Assembly: GCF_004794465.1 (NCBI RefSeq)
Contig: NZ_SSDJ01000146.1
Location: forward strand, 28,830 to 92,829
Source of the DNA: Microbacterium sp. K24
GTDB taxonomy: Bacteria; Actinomycetota; Actinomycetes; Actinomycetales; Microbacteriaceae
DNA: 64,000 nt
Direction: 5' to 3'
In this document: positions 50,705-60,063 of the stretch, one piece after another
How positions within the stretch are numbered: position 1 is the first letter of the stretch
Layout: each line of letters begins with the position of its first letter
Made by a program: the position numbers and the translations under genes
The notes under the pieces: generated by a model
Database searches by the model: none
The model's input: the letters and a program-made list of their open reading frames with translations, nothing else
What the model was told of the DNA's origin: nothing

Positions 50705-51630
50705 CCGCCGTCATCGAGGTGCAGAACCTCAGCAAGCGCTACAAGGAGAAGCGAGCGCTCGACAACGTGTCGCTCCGCATCGAAGGCAACGCCATCTACG
50801 GTCTGCTCGGCCGCAACGGCGCCGGCAAGACGACCCTCATGTCGATCCTCACCGCGCAGAACTTCGAATCGTCCGGAACCGTGAGGGTCTTCGGCGAGCA
50901 CCCCTACGAGAACGCCCATGTGCTCGGCAGGATCTGCTTCGTCCGCGAGAGTCAGAAGTACCCGGACGACGCCCACCCGCGGCACGCGTTCAAGGCCGCC
51001 AGCCTCTTCTTCCCGAACTGGGACCAGGCCCTCGCCGACGAACTCGTCGCCGAGTTCCAGCTGCCGATGAAGCAGACGATCAAGAAGCTCTCGCGCGGTC
51101 AGCTCTCCGCGGTCGGCGTGATCATCGGTCTCGCCTCCCGCGCCGAGATCACCTTCTTCGACGAGCCGTACCTCGGACTCGACGCCGTCGCCCGGCAGAT
51201 CTTCTACGACCGTCTCCTCGAGGACTACGCCGAGCACCCGCGCACGATCATCCTGTCGTCGCACCTGATCGACGAGGTGTCGAACCTCATCGAGAAGGTC
51301 ATCCTGATCGACGACGGCCGGATCCTCCTGAGTGAGGACACGGATGCTCTGCGCGAGCGCGCCGTCACCGTCGTGGGCGACGCCGCCAAGGTCGATGCCT
51401 GGGTCGAGGGCCGCGAGGTCCTGCATCGGGAATCGCTGGGGCGCGTGGCATCCGTCACCGTGCTCGGCGCCCTGTCGGCGACGGAGCGCGCCGAGGTCAC
51501 GGCATCCGGTCTGGATCTCGCTCCGGTCTCGCTGCAGCAGCTGGTCGTCCGGCTCACGCAGAAGGCGGAGCACTCCGCGGCGACGGGCACCGCCACGAGA
51601 GCATCCGCCACGAAAGAGGAGGTCCGCTGA
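50701..51630 (+). CDS. ABC transporter ATP-binding protein (YtrB-like)
   Basis: 309 aa ATPase. Walker A GRNGAGKTT is near 38, the signature is a divergent LSRGQLSAVGVIIGLA near 136, and Walker B is ITFFDEPYLGLDAVA near 155. A C-terminal extension (about 215-309) has the segment TERAEVTASGLDLAPVSLQQLVVRLT. The low-identity signature motif is common in YtrB-like exporters. The last codon is followed directly by the permease ATG (stop and start share one base). Confidence 0.91.
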   Translation: MTAVIEVQNLSKRYKEKRALDNVSLRIEGNAIYGLLGRNGAGKTTLMSILTAQNFESSGTVRVFGEHPYENAHVLGRICFVRESQKYPDDAHPRHAFKAASLFFPNWDQALADELVAEFQLPMKQTIKKLSRGQLSAVGVIIGLASRAEITFFDEPYLGLDAVARQIFYDRLLEDYAEHPRTIILSSHLIDEVSNLIEKVILIDDGRILLSEDTDALRERAVTVVGDAAKVDAWVEGREVLHRESLGRVASVTVLGALSATERAEVTASGLDLAPVSLQQLVVRLTQKAEHSAATGTATRASATKEEVR

Positions 51631-52316
51631 TGCGACGCACCGTCAACGTCATCCGTCTGCAGCTGATCAACAAGGGCACCTTCGTCTGGTATCCGCTGAT
51701 GATCCTCGGCGCGGCGACCGTGATCTCGATCCTGATCTACGCGATGATCCCGGTCGACACCCCGAAGTACGGCGGCGGCGGCCAGGCCCCGCTCTGGTAC
51801 TTCTTCGCCATCGGACTGTCGGCGATGACGCTCACCTTCCCGTTCTCGCAGGCGATGAGCATCACGCGGCGCGAGTTCTTCTTCGGCACGATGCTCACCG
51901 CGATCATCGGCAGTGCCCTCATGGGCGTGCTGTTCCTGATCGGCGGCGGCATCGAGGTCGCGACGAACGGCTACGGGGTGAACGGGTACGTGTTCTACCT
52001 GCCCTGGCTGTGGGATGCCGGGCCCCTCGGCGCCTTCATCGTGTACTTCACCCTTGCACTGTTCTTCTTCGTGGTCGGGTTCACCGGCGCGACGATCTAC
52101 AAGAGCTGGGGGCAGCTGGTGCTGCTCATCGTCGGCATCGGGCTCACGCTGCTGCTGGTCGGCCTCGTCTTCCTGGCGACCCGGCTCGAGCTCTGGCCGC
52201 ACGTCGGCGCGGCGATCAACGATCTCGGAGCGCTGGGTCTGGCGCTCTGGGGCCTGCTGATCACCGCGGTGCTCACGGGAGTCTCGTTCCTCGCCTTCCG
52301 GAGGGCGATCCCCTGA
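51630..52316 (+). CDS. ABC transporter permease of YtrA-linked exporter
   Basis: 228 aa with six hydrophobic spans and little extramembrane sequence. The start MRRTVNVIRLQLINKGTFVWYP and the loop SQAMSITRREFFFGTMLTAII resemble membrane subunits of small GntR-linked exporters. It forms the channel for the 50701 ATPase. No specific substrate can be inferred. A strong terminator follows 14 bp after the stop. Confidence 0.85.
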   Translation: MRRTVNVIRLQLINKGTFVWYPLMILGAATVISILIYAMIPVDTPKYGGGGQAPLWYFFAIGLSAMTLTFPFSQAMSITRREFFFGTMLTAIIGSALMGVLFLIGGGIEVATNGYGVNGYVFYLPWLWDAGPLGAFIVYFTLALFFFVVGFTGATIYKSWGQLVLLIVGIGLTLLLVGLVFLATRLELWPHVGAAINDLGALGLALWGLLITAVLTGVSFLAFRRAIP

Positions 52317-52329
52317 TCCGATCCATGGC

Positions 52330-52372
52330 GACGGATGCCGCGACTGCACACTGTGCGGTCGCGGCATCCGTC
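52330..52372 (+). terminator. Strong hairpin terminator after the YtrA-linked exporter operon
   Basis: GACGGATGCCGCGAC (52330-52344) pairs perfectly with GTCGCGGCATCCGTC (52358-52372). The inner GCAC/GTGC extends the stem past one mismatch. It begins 14 bp after the permease stop. The arms contain the GGATGC/GCATCC word that is common in the window. Confidence 0.85.
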
Positions 52373-52533
52373 TTCCGCATCCGTCGAACGAGTGTTCACG
52401 GAGTGGAAATCGAGTGTGAACGCCGTTCCTTTAGAGTTCATGGCGGGAAATGCGTGCCCGCCCACGGGGGTGGTCGGCCGCGATGGGGATACCGTGCGTC
52501 GAGGCGCGCTGTGCTGATTCTGGGGAGAACGAC

Positions 52534-55146
52534 ATGCACGTCACTGGGGACCGCCGCTGGGGAGCGGCCGACGATCGCGGAATGCGCAAGCGGCGGAGGG
52601 CGACGCTCTGGGGAGCCGTCGCCACCGTTGCGGCGCTGGCCTTCGGCGGGCTCGCCGCACCTCTCGCCTCCGCCGACACCGCGCCGGCGGCCGGCACTCC
52701 GGAGACCTACGCCTCCGACGCGCTGCCCACCGTGCAGATCGACGGTGTGGTGTACGCGCAGGAAGTGGTCGGGAACACGGTCTACGTCGGCGGAAGCTTC
52801 GCCAAGGCCCGCGCCGCAGGTTCGCCCGTCGGTTCGAACGAGACGCCGCGGGCGAACCTGCTCGCGTACGACCTGACGACAGGCGCCCTGATCAGTTCCT
52901 GGAACCCGGGCACCAACGGCACCGTCCTCGACATCAAGAAGTCGGCCGACGGCTCCCGCATCTACGTGGCCGGCATGTTCTCGCAGGCCGCCGGCGCCTG
53001 GCGCTATCGCGTCGCGGCCTTCGATACGGCCACCGGCGCGCTGGTCACGTCGTGGGCGCCAGAGGCGAACGGCAAGGTCGAAGCGATCGCCGTGAGCGGA
53101 TCGGCGATCTACCTCGCCGGCGAGTTCACCACCATCAACGGCGCGCAGCGCCCGAAGATCGCCGCAGTGTCACCGTCCACCGCCGCCGTGACCTCCTTCA
53201 CGGCCGCTGTCAAAGGCGGATACGGCGCGAAGGCCGTCGTCGTCTCACCGGACTCCAGCAAGATCGTGATCTCCGGCTCCTTCACGTCGGTCAACGGCTC
53301 GACCAATCCCGGGCGGGGGATCACCGCCCTCAACGCCAGCACCGGGGCGATCATGCCGTGGGCGATGAACAGCATCCTGCGCAATGCCGACAGCTACGAC
53401 GGCATGTACGCGACCATGTACTCCTTGACCTCTGACGGCGAGAGCGTCTACGGCACCGGCACCGCCCATGGGCCGATGCCCGAGGGCGGTTTCGAAGGCG
53501 CGTTCCGCGCGAACTGGAGCGACGGGAGTCTGCAGTGGTTGGAGGACTGCCACGGCGACAGCTATGACATCGCGCCCGCAGGCGACGCTGTGTACGTGGT
53601 CGGCCACCCGCACGACTGCAGCAGGAACGGGGGCTTCCCCGATGCCAGATCCACGTACAAGAACTCGATCGCCTTCTCCAAGTCGCCGACCGGACCGATC
53701 ACCGCGAAGAACACTGTGCCGGGCGGGTATCGCAACTTCGAAGGCAACCCGGGACCTTCGCTGCTGCATTGGTTCCCGGATTGGACACCCGGCACCTACA
53801 CGGGCCAGTCGCAGGGTCCGTGGCAGATCACCGCCGCCGGCGACTACCTGCTGATCGGCGGGGAGTTCCTCAAGGTGAACGGCACACCGCAGCAGGGCAT
53901 CGTCCGGCTGGCGAAGAAGAACGTCGCCCCGAACAAGCAGGGTCCGCAGGTGCAGGGCGGCGCGTGGACGCTCACCACGACCCCGTCCAAAGACGGCAAT
54001 CTCCTCTCCTGGAGCGCGAACCACGATCGCGACAACCAGAGCCTGCACTACCAGGTGTTCCGGCAGGACAAGGGAATGACCACGCCCCTCTACGAGACCG
54101 ACCAGCTCTCGAACTTCTGGACCCGACCCGCGATGTCGTACCGCGACGCGACGGCCGTGCCGGGCGCCGTCTACAACTACCGCGTCAAGGTGATCGACGC
54201 CTTCGGCAACAGCACGCAGAGCGACTGGACTGCCGTCACGACAGACCCCAACGGAACCCCGCCGAACCAGGCTCCGACCGCGGCCTTCACGCCGACGCCG
54301 AGCGGCCTCTCGGTGACGGTCGACGGTGCGGCCTCGACGGATCCCGACGGCACGATCGCGTCGTACGCGTGGACTTTCGGAGACAGCAGCACGGCCACGG
54401 GCGCGAAGGCGTCGCATACCTACGCCGTCGCCGGGACCTACTCGATCACGCTCACCGTGACGGACAACCGGGCGGGCACGACCTCAGTGACCAGGCAGGT
54501 GACCGTCGCGAAGGCATCGGCGGGCGGACCTCTCGTGTCCGACACCTTCACCCGCACGGTCGCGGCCGGGGCGTGGGGGGCATCGGATGTCGGCGGCGCA
54601 TGGATGCTCACCGGTGGATCCGCCGCGTTCTCCGTCGCGAACGGCAGGGGAACAGTGGCGCTGACGCCATCAGCCACGCGGACCGCCCGACTCGGCCTGT
54701 CGATGACCGACACCGTGATTCGCGTCTCCGTCGCCGCCGACCAGGTCGCGACCGGCGGAGCGGCGACCGCGACCGTCATCGGACGCCAGGTCGGCGCGTC
54801 CACCTACTCGGCACGCCTGCGCTTCGAAACCGGTGGTGCCGTGCGGCTGTATCTGCTGCGTGATGAGGTGGCTCTCGGCTCGTACCTGATGCCCGGAGCG
54901 ACCTACACGCCGGGCACGGTGCTCACCGTGAGCTTCTCGGTCACCGGCACCGACCCGACCACGCTCGCCGCAAAGGTCTGGAAGTCGACCGACACCGAGC
55001 CGGTGACGTGGCAGGTCACGGCGACCGATACAACCGCCGGGATGCAGACACCGGGCACGATCGGGCTGACCAACACCGTTTCGGCGGCCTCGACTCTGCC
55101 GACCACCACCTTCACCTGGGACGATCTGACCGTCGTCACGCCCTGA
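52534..55146 (+). CDS. Secreted multidomain protein with beta-propeller-like repeats, FN3, PKD and C-terminal lectin-like domain
   Basis: 870 aa. A basic start (MRKRRRATLWG at 17) leads to a signal peptide ending PLASA near residue 49. Residues about 65-465 carry repeats such as VVYAQEVVGNTVYVGGSFAKA and AIYLAGEFTTINGAQRPKIA, typical of delta-60/propeller-type repeats. A fibronectin-III-like region (about 469-575) and a PKD domain (about 578-660, with STDPDGTIASYAWTFGD) follow. A concanavalin-like end domain (about 675-870) completes it. There is no LPXTG anchor, so it is probably released or loosely bound, perhaps for carbohydrate binding. Exact function unknown. Confidence 0.87.
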   Translation: MHVTGDRRWGAADDRGMRKRRRATLWGAVATVAALAFGGLAAPLASADTAPAAGTPETYASDALPTVQIDGVVYAQEVVGNTVYVGGSFAKARAAGSPVGSNETPRANLLAYDLTTGALISSWNPGTNGTVLDIKKSADGSRIYVAGMFSQAAGAWRYRVAAFDTATGALVTSWAPEANGKVEAIAVSGSAIYLAGEFTTINGAQRPKIAAVSPSTAAVTSFTAAVKGGYGAKAVVVSPDSSKIVISGSFTSVNGSTNPGRGITALNASTGAIMPWAMNSILRNADSYDGMYATMYSLTSDGESVYGTGTAHGPMPEGGFEGAFRANWSDGSLQWLEDCHGDSYDIAPAGDAVYVVGHPHDCSRNGGFPDARSTYKNSIAFSKSPTGPITAKNTVPGGYRNFEGNPGPSLLHWFPDWTPGTYTGQSQGPWQITAAGDYLLIGGEFLKVNGTPQQGIVRLAKKNVAPNKQGPQVQGGAWTLTTTPSKDGNLLSWSANHDRDNQSLHYQVFRQDKGMTTPLYETDQLSNFWTRPAMSYRDATAVPGAVYNYRVKVIDAFGNSTQSDWTAVTTDPNGTPPNQAPTAAFTPTPSGLSVTVDGAASTDPDGTIASYAWTFGDSSTATGAKASHTYAVAGTYSITLTVTDNRAGTTSVTRQVTVAKASAGGPLVSDTFTRTVAAGAWGASDVGGAWMLTGGSAAFSVANGRGTVALTPSATRTARLGLSMTDTVIRVSVAADQVATGGAATATVIGRQVGASTYSARLRFETGGAVRLYLLRDEVALGSYLMPGATYTPGTVLTVSFSVTGTDPTTLAAKVWKSTDTEPVTWQVTATDTTAGMQTPGTIGLTNTVSAASTLPTTTFTWDDLTVVTP

Positions 55147-55227
55147 CGTCTCGGCACCGATACCCGCCGACGTCTCCGAAGACAACCCGTTGGCCGCGGC
55201 GCGCGGCGACCGGTACCGTCGCTGCAC

Positions 55228-56313
55228 GTGAAGACCTCTACCACTCGCACGCGTCGTGCGAGTATCTCCCTCGCCCTCCGCGAAGCCGTGCACCCGGCCC
55301 GACTGCTGCTCGTCGCCAAGACGACTCTCGCCGTCGGCCTCGCCTGGACGATCGCCCCGCACATGCCGGGCGTGACCGACGACTACCCGTACTACGCACC
55401 GCTCGGCGCACTCGCGAGCATGTACCCGACCCTGATGGGCTCGGTGAGATCGGGCCTGCAGACCCTGATCGGCCTCGTCACGGGGATCGGCCTCGCGACC
55501 CTGGTCGTGATCACGGTCGGGCCGACCTGGTGGACGGTTCCGCTCGTGATCGGCGTCGGAGTCCTCCTCTCAGGCACGGGCTGGTTCGGCGCCGGCCGCG
55601 AGTACGTGCCGATCGCGGCGCTGTTCGTGCTCGTCGTCGGAGGGCAGGATGCCGAGGACTACTCCCTCGGCTACCTCACGCAGATGGCGGTGGGAGTCGT
55701 GATCGGGCTGCTGGTGAACGTGCTCATCGCCCCCGCTCCGCTCACCGTGGCTGCAGAAGCGCGTGTCGAGGCCTTCCGCGCCCAGCTGGGTGCGCACCTG
55801 CACGACATCGGCTCCGCGGTGTCGGAGTCGTGGCCACCCGAGCATGAGCAGTGGGCTGACGACGCGGCATCCCTCGCCGACACGTCGGCGGCTCTGCGGG
55901 CCGCGCTCGCCGAGGCCGACGAGAGCCGGCGCGGGAACCTGCGGGCGCGAGGACGCCGCGGGGAGACGCAGCACATCCACGAGCAGCTCGCCACGCTCGA
56001 TCGCGTCGCCCACCTCATCCGCGATATCTCGGATGCCACGGCCGACACGATCTGGGAGCGCCCGGCCGCGCTGCCCCTCGACCCCGCCCTGCCGGAGCCG
56101 CTGTCGGAGGCCTGCCACGCGGTCGCCGACGTGATCGCGCAGGAGGATCCGTCGTCGAGCGAGGGCCACCGGCAGCGGAGCGAGGCCGCGGGCGCCGTCC
56201 GTCGGCTGCTCGAGCTCGTCGACGACCGCACGCTCGATGTGGGCCGATCGATGGGCCCCGGGGTGCTCACGTCCATGCACCTTCGTCGCATCCTCATTTT
56301 GAGCGGGGACTAG
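55228..56313 (+). CDS. Aromatic acid exporter / FUSC-like membrane protein
   Basis: 361 aa. The first about 190 residues contain six hydrophobic segments in the FUSC/ArAE pattern (HPARLLLVAKTTLAVGLAWTIA, APLGALASMYPTLMGSVRSGLQTLIG, and GREYVPIAALFVLVVGG). The rest is a helical cytoplasmic domain. Such proteins export aromatic acids or related stress compounds. GTG 55228 is used. It ends 46 bp before the LtrA-like gene, so both may be on one mRNA. Confidence 0.85.
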   Translation: MKTSTTRTRRASISLALREAVHPARLLLVAKTTLAVGLAWTIAPHMPGVTDDYPYYAPLGALASMYPTLMGSVRSGLQTLIGLVTGIGLATLVVITVGPTWWTVPLVIGVGVLLSGTGWFGAGREYVPIAALFVLVVGGQDAEDYSLGYLTQMAVGVVIGLLVNVLIAPAPLTVAAEARVEAFRAQLGAHLHDIGSAVSESWPPEHEQWADDAASLADTSAALRAALAEADESRRGNLRARGRRGETQHIHEQLATLDRVAHLIRDISDATADTIWERPAALPLDPALPEPLSEACHAVADVIAQEDPSSSEGHRQRSEAAGAVRRLLELVDDRTLDVGRSMGPGVLTSMHLRRILILSGD

Positions 56314-56359
56314 GCGGCGCGAACTCCCCCTGCCCTGCGGCACTCCGCGTCGCTACTCT

Positions 56360-57700
56360 GTGTGCGTGAGCGCATCCGATCCTGCGGAACTCCCCGACAG
56401 CGTCCGCACGCGCCTGCGCGACGAACTCCACCACCGTCTGCGACCGATGTCGGGCAACGATCCTCACGACCGCAGTCGACGCTCGACTCCGCTCGAACTC
56501 CTCTACGACCTGGTGTACGTCATCGCCTTCGGGCGCGCGGCCGAGGAGCTCGCCCACCAGCTCGCACAGGGCGACCCGGGCCCCGCCTTCGGCGCGTTCC
56601 TCTTCGTGATCTTCGCGATCAGCTGGGCGTGGATGAACTTCACCTGGTTCGCATCCGCCTACGGCAACGACGACGCGCTTTTCCGCGTCGCGACGATCGT
56701 GCAGATGGTCGGCGCCGTGCTGCTGACCTTCGGCCTCCCGGTGGCCTTCGAGACGGCGCAGCACGGCGAGAGCCCGAACAACGCCCTGCTCGTCGCCGGA
56801 TACCTGGTGATGCGGGTGCCGCTCATCGCGCTCTGGCTGCGAGCGGCGCGTGGTGACGCCGCCCGGCGCTCCACCGCACGGGCCTACGCCCTGACGATCG
56901 CCGTCGCGCAGCTCGGGTGGGTCCTGACCGTCGTCGTGCCGATCCCGACGCCGGTCACCATCGTCCTCCTGGTGCTTCTCGCCTTCGCGGAGATGACGGC
57001 TCCTGTCATCATCGAACGCCGTCTCGGACGCGCACCGTGGAATCCGGGACACCTCGGCGAGCGATTCAGCCTGCTCACGATCATCGTCATCGGCGAGGTC
57101 GTGTGGGCGACGACGACGGCCGTCGGAGCCCTCGTCGAGGAGCACGGATGGAGCGCCTCCGCAGTCATCATCGCGGCATTCGGGCTGCTGCTCGCCGCGA
57201 GCATCTGGTGGGCGTACTTCCTCGTCCCCTCCACCACGGTGCTCGAGCTCGAGCCTGCGAGGGTCTTCGCCTGGCGCTATGCGCACCTCCCGATGTTCGG
57301 GGCCATCGCGGCAATCGGCGCGGGTCTTCGCGTCGCGGCGGAGGGCGTCGGCGAAGGACATCTGTCGCTCACGCTCATCGCCCTGTCCCTGGCGATCCCC
57401 GTGTCTGTCGTGCTCCTGTCGATCTTCGCCACCTGGAGTCTGCTCGTGCGGTCGTACGACTTCTCGCACGTCCCGCTCCTGGCCGCGAGCCTCACGCCCA
57501 TGATCGCCGCGGTGGTGTTCGCTCTCTCGGTCGACGGGGGCGGAGAGGTCGAGGCGGCCGACTCGGTGACCGCCCTCACGATCATCGTCTCGCTGGTCGC
57601 CCTGTCGTTCGTCGTCGAGGTCATCGGGCACGAGCGTGTGGGTTTCCGGCACACGGTGCGCGCCCTCGCGCGGGGGTCTGCGAGATTCGCGCGCAGCTAG
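56360..57700 (+). CDS. Low-temperature-requirement A (LtrA) family membrane protein
   Basis: 446 aa with about eleven hydrophobic spans. Typical LtrA features are STPLELLYDLVYVIAFGRAAEELAHQL near residue 35, SWAWMNFTWFASAYGNDDALFRVATIVQMVG near 95 and FSLLTIIVIGEVVWATT near 235. The biochemical role of the family is not settled. GTG 56360 or 56366 may start the protein. The stop overlaps that of the convergent ArsR-type gene by 4 bp. Confidence 0.9.
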   Translation: MCVSASDPAELPDSVRTRLRDELHHRLRPMSGNDPHDRSRRSTPLELLYDLVYVIAFGRAAEELAHQLAQGDPGPAFGAFLFVIFAISWAWMNFTWFASAYGNDDALFRVATIVQMVGAVLLTFGLPVAFETAQHGESPNNALLVAGYLVMRVPLIALWLRAARGDAARRSTARAYALTIAVAQLGWVLTVVVPIPTPVTIVLLVLLAFAEMTAPVIIERRLGRAPWNPGHLGERFSLLTIIVIGEVVWATTTAVGALVEEHGWSASAVIIAAFGLLLAASIWWAYFLVPSTTVLELEPARVFAWRYAHLPMFGAIAAIGAGLRVAAEGVGEGHLSLTLIALSLAIPVSVVLLSIFATWSLLVRSYDFSHVPLLAASLTPMIAAVVFALSVDGGGEVEAADSVTALTIIVSLVALSFVVEVIGHERVGFRHTVRALARGSARFARS

Positions 57701-58287
57701 ATCGTGTCGTCGGCCGCGACGAGGTCGAGCTGCCAGTACCGGCCGTCCGGGTCGGCCTCGTCGTGCGCCTTCTCGGCTGCTTCGAGAACCTCGTTGAGCG
57801 CGGTCATGGCCGCGTCGAACTCGCTCTCCGTCAGCCGGATGGTGCGCTGCGTGAAAGCCGCGTGCACCTCGGTCGTACGGCCGGTGACGTACTCGGGCGT
57901 CCAGGCGAGCACGCGACGCACGAGGTCGTGATGGTCCTCCGCAAGCGCGCCGACGACGGCTGCGCCGAGCGTCTCGTCCGGCACGGGGTTCTCGGGACCG
58001 CCGAGGTTGAGCGCGCCCTTGCGCCCGGTCCAGACCCGGTCGCGTCGATCGCGCGCCTTCTCCGGCGCCTCTTCGATGAGGCCGGCATCCGCGAGGGTGC
58101 GCAGGTGGAAGCTGACGCTGTTCGCCGGCACGCCCAGCTCGGCGGCGACGTCGGCGGCGCGCAGGAATCCGCGGCGCGCGATCAGCCTGAGGATCTGGCG
58201 GCGCAGCGGGTGGGAGTAGGCCTTCAGCATCGCCGAGGTCATCCATACGGTGTCTTCGCTCGAGCGACGCGGCTTCTGCTCCTCCAT
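57697..58287 (-). CDS. ArsR-type winged-helix transcriptional regulator
   Basis: 196 aa. The HTH_20/ArsR-like DNA-binding domain is at about 15-90 (MLKAYSHPLRRQILRLIARRG, then AADVAAELGVPANSVSFHLRTLADAGLI). A helical C-terminal region follows, with GRTTEVHAAFTQRTIRLTESEFDAAMTALNEV. No metal-binding cysteines are seen, so it probably senses another signal. It is divergent from the MFS gene, and three TTGCGCAA repeats in between are its likely operators. Confidence 0.9.
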   Translation of the reverse strand: MEEQKPRRSSEDTVWMTSAMLKAYSHPLRRQILRLIARRGFLRAADVAAELGVPANSVSFHLRTLADAGLIEEAPEKARDRRDRVWTGRKGALNLGGPENPVPDETLGAAVVGALAEDHHDLVRRVLAWTPEYVTGRTTEVHAAFTQRTIRLTESEFDAAMTALNEVLEAAEKAHDEADPDGRYWQLDLVAADDTI

Positions 58288-58312
58288 CCCCCGATCCTAC
58301 CTGCACCGATAG

Positions 58313-58348
58313 TTGCGCAATGAGACTTGCGCAACTGTTCTTGCGCAT
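58313..58348. promoter_or_regulatory. Three TTGCGCAA repeats at exact 14-bp spacing
   Basis: TTGCGCAA stands at 58313-58320 and 58327-58334, and TTGCGCAT at 58341-58348, each starting 14 bp after the previous one. Each unit is itself palindromic. The array lies between the divergent ArsR-type regulator and MFS genes, so the regulator can be expected to bind cooperatively and control both promoters. Confidence 0.75.
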
Positions 58349-58361
58349 ATACGCTCAAGCC

Positions 58362-59660
58362 ATGAGCACCGCGACCGCCCCGCACCGTCTCTGGCGCAAT
58401 CGCCGCTACCTCACCTGGCTGGTGAGCGACACGAGCAAGGGCCTCGCCGCATCGCTCTTCGCCTTCGCGATCCCCCTGCTCGCCCTCATCGTCACGAACG
58501 ACCCCGCACAGGCCGGCATCATCGGCGGCGCGGGCATGGTCGCGCGTCTGCTCACGACCCTCGTCGGCGGCATCCTCGCCGATCGCCACCGGCGCATCGT
58601 GCTCATGCTGCTCGGCTCGCTCCTCGGCATCCTGCTCGCCGGCGCCTTCACCCTGCTCGCTCTCGCCGACGCGCTCACGTTCGGGTCGCTGCTCGTGATC
58701 GACGTGCTGCTCGCCGCCCGCAGCGGGCTCTTCGACGTCGCCGGCGAGAGCGCGATCAAGGAGATCGTCCCGGATGAGGCGATGGGCCGGGCGCAGGCCG
58801 CGAACCAGGGAAGGGATGCCGCGCTGCAGCTGGCCGGCGGACCCATCGGCGGACTCCTGCTCGGGGTCGGCGGCTGGCTCGTCGGCGTCGCGATGACCGT
58901 CTGCCACCTGGTCGCCGCCGTGACGGCCTGGATGCTGGGACGCGAAGCCCGCCGCGCCGGGATCGTCGACGTCGGAGCGGATGCCGACGATTCGGCGACC
59001 GCCTCGGCCGGGAAGCCCGATGCCTGGGCCGAACTGCGCGAAGGCTTCGCCTGGCTGATGTCGCGCCCCGACCTCGGCGGCGTGCTGCTGATCATCACGA
59101 CGATCAACCTCGGCTTCAACGCGGCCATCACGACCGTGATCTACGCGCTGCAGCAGGACGGGTACCCCGAGGTGCTGATCGGCGCGATGACCGCGGGGGT
59201 CGGGGCGGTGATGCTCGTCGGCGCTCTGTTCGCACCGCTGCTCGTGCCCCGAATCGCGTCGGGCCGCCTGGCGATCATCGGACTGTCGATCGCCGCGATC
59301 GGCGCCATCGTCGTCTCGATGGTGACCGAGCCCTGGGCCATCGTCGCCGTGCTCGGCGTCGCGGTGCTGATGATCCCCGCCCTCAATGCCGGGATGATGG
59401 GCTACTTCATGGTCGCGACGCCCACCCAGCTGCTCGGCCGTGCGAACAGCGCCGCGGGAGTGCTCGGCATGGGCGCCCTGCCGCTCGCGCCGCTCATCGC
59501 CGGCTTCGGCCTCACGTGGATCGGCCGCGAGTGGACGCTGCTCGTGTGCGCCGGACTCTGCGTGATCGCCGTCGCCCTGGCCCTCGGCAACCGGGCGCTC
59601 CGCGCGCTGCCCGTCGAGTCGCGCTGGGCGGAGCACGCGAAGCAGTACGAATCGGCCTGA
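58362..59660 (+). CDS. MFS transporter (efflux type)
   Basis: 432 aa with about twelve membrane spans. The loop between spans two and three is LVGGILADRHRRIVLMLLGS, matching the MFS motif. The segment LLAARSGLFDVAGESAIKEIVPDEAMGRAQAANQGRDAALQLAGGPIGG is typical of MFS_3 exporters related to macrolide efflux proteins. ATG 58362 is preferred; the reading before it runs through the operator array. Its expression is likely controlled by the divergent ArsR-type protein. Confidence 0.92.
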   Translation: MSTATAPHRLWRNRRYLTWLVSDTSKGLAASLFAFAIPLLALIVTNDPAQAGIIGGAGMVARLLTTLVGGILADRHRRIVLMLLGSLLGILLAGAFTLLALADALTFGSLLVIDVLLAARSGLFDVAGESAIKEIVPDEAMGRAQAANQGRDAALQLAGGPIGGLLLGVGGWLVGVAMTVCHLVAAVTAWMLGREARRAGIVDVGADADDSATASAGKPDAWAELREGFAWLMSRPDLGGVLLIITTINLGFNAAITTVIYALQQDGYPEVLIGAMTAGVGAVMLVGALFAPLLVPRIASGRLAIIGLSIAAIGAIVVSMVTEPWAIVAVLGVAVLMIPALNAGMMGYFMVATPTQLLGRANSAAGVLGMGALPLAPLIAGFGLTWIGREWTLLVCAGLCVIAVALALGNRALRALPVESRWAEHAKQYESA

Positions 59661-59681
59661 CCCACGGCATCCGGGGTTCGG

Positions 59682-59756
59682 GACTTCGCAGAACGACGCG
59701 AACGTCGCAGGAATCCTCCGGGTGCCTGCGAATTCCGTGCTGTTCTGCGAATTCCT
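59682..59756. repeat. 75-bp imperfect palindrome after the MFS gene
   Basis: The left arm GGACTTCGCAGAAC with CGTCGCAGGA (59682-59713) pairs with the right arm CCTGCGAATTCC with GTTCTGCGAATTCC (59726-59756), in about 22 of 30 positions. It lies between the convergent MFS and SCO4848-like genes. Confidence 0.65.
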
Positions 59757-59763
59757 CGCGTGA

Positions 59764-59982
59764 CTAGAGCGCGCCGGCGAGCGCGGCGATGCCGAGGATC
59801 ACCGAGACGAGCGCCAGCACGAGGGCGATCGAGATCAGCACCACGTGCACCCGGAGGAACGCCGTCGCCCTGCCGTTCTCGTCCCTCGCCCGCGGATCCT
59901 TGGCGACCCGCTTGTAGAACTGCGGCCAGACGATCGCATTGAAGGCGGCGTTGAGGAAGAGCACGATGGCGAGGGGGATCAC
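59764..59982 (-). CDS. SCO4848-like small membrane protein
   Basis: 72 aa with two membrane helices (about 2-18 and 44-70). The conserved-looking middle is NAIVWPQFYKRVAKDPRARDENGRATAFLRVH. This matches the small actinobacterial SCO4848 family from memory; its function is unknown. The GTG at 59982 directly follows GGAGGG, which is tight for a ribosome-binding site, so initiation may differ slightly. It is convergent with the MFS gene. Confidence 0.75.
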   Translation of the reverse strand: MIPLAIVLFLNAAFNAIVWPQFYKRVAKDPRARDENGRATAFLRVHVVLISIALVLALVSVILGIAALAGAL

Positions 59983-60063
59983 CCCTCCACGGTAGCCGCC
60001 GGATTCTTGGACTCGAACATGTATCAGGATGCTCTTGCCGTGCTCCTGGTAGGTGTGATCACA

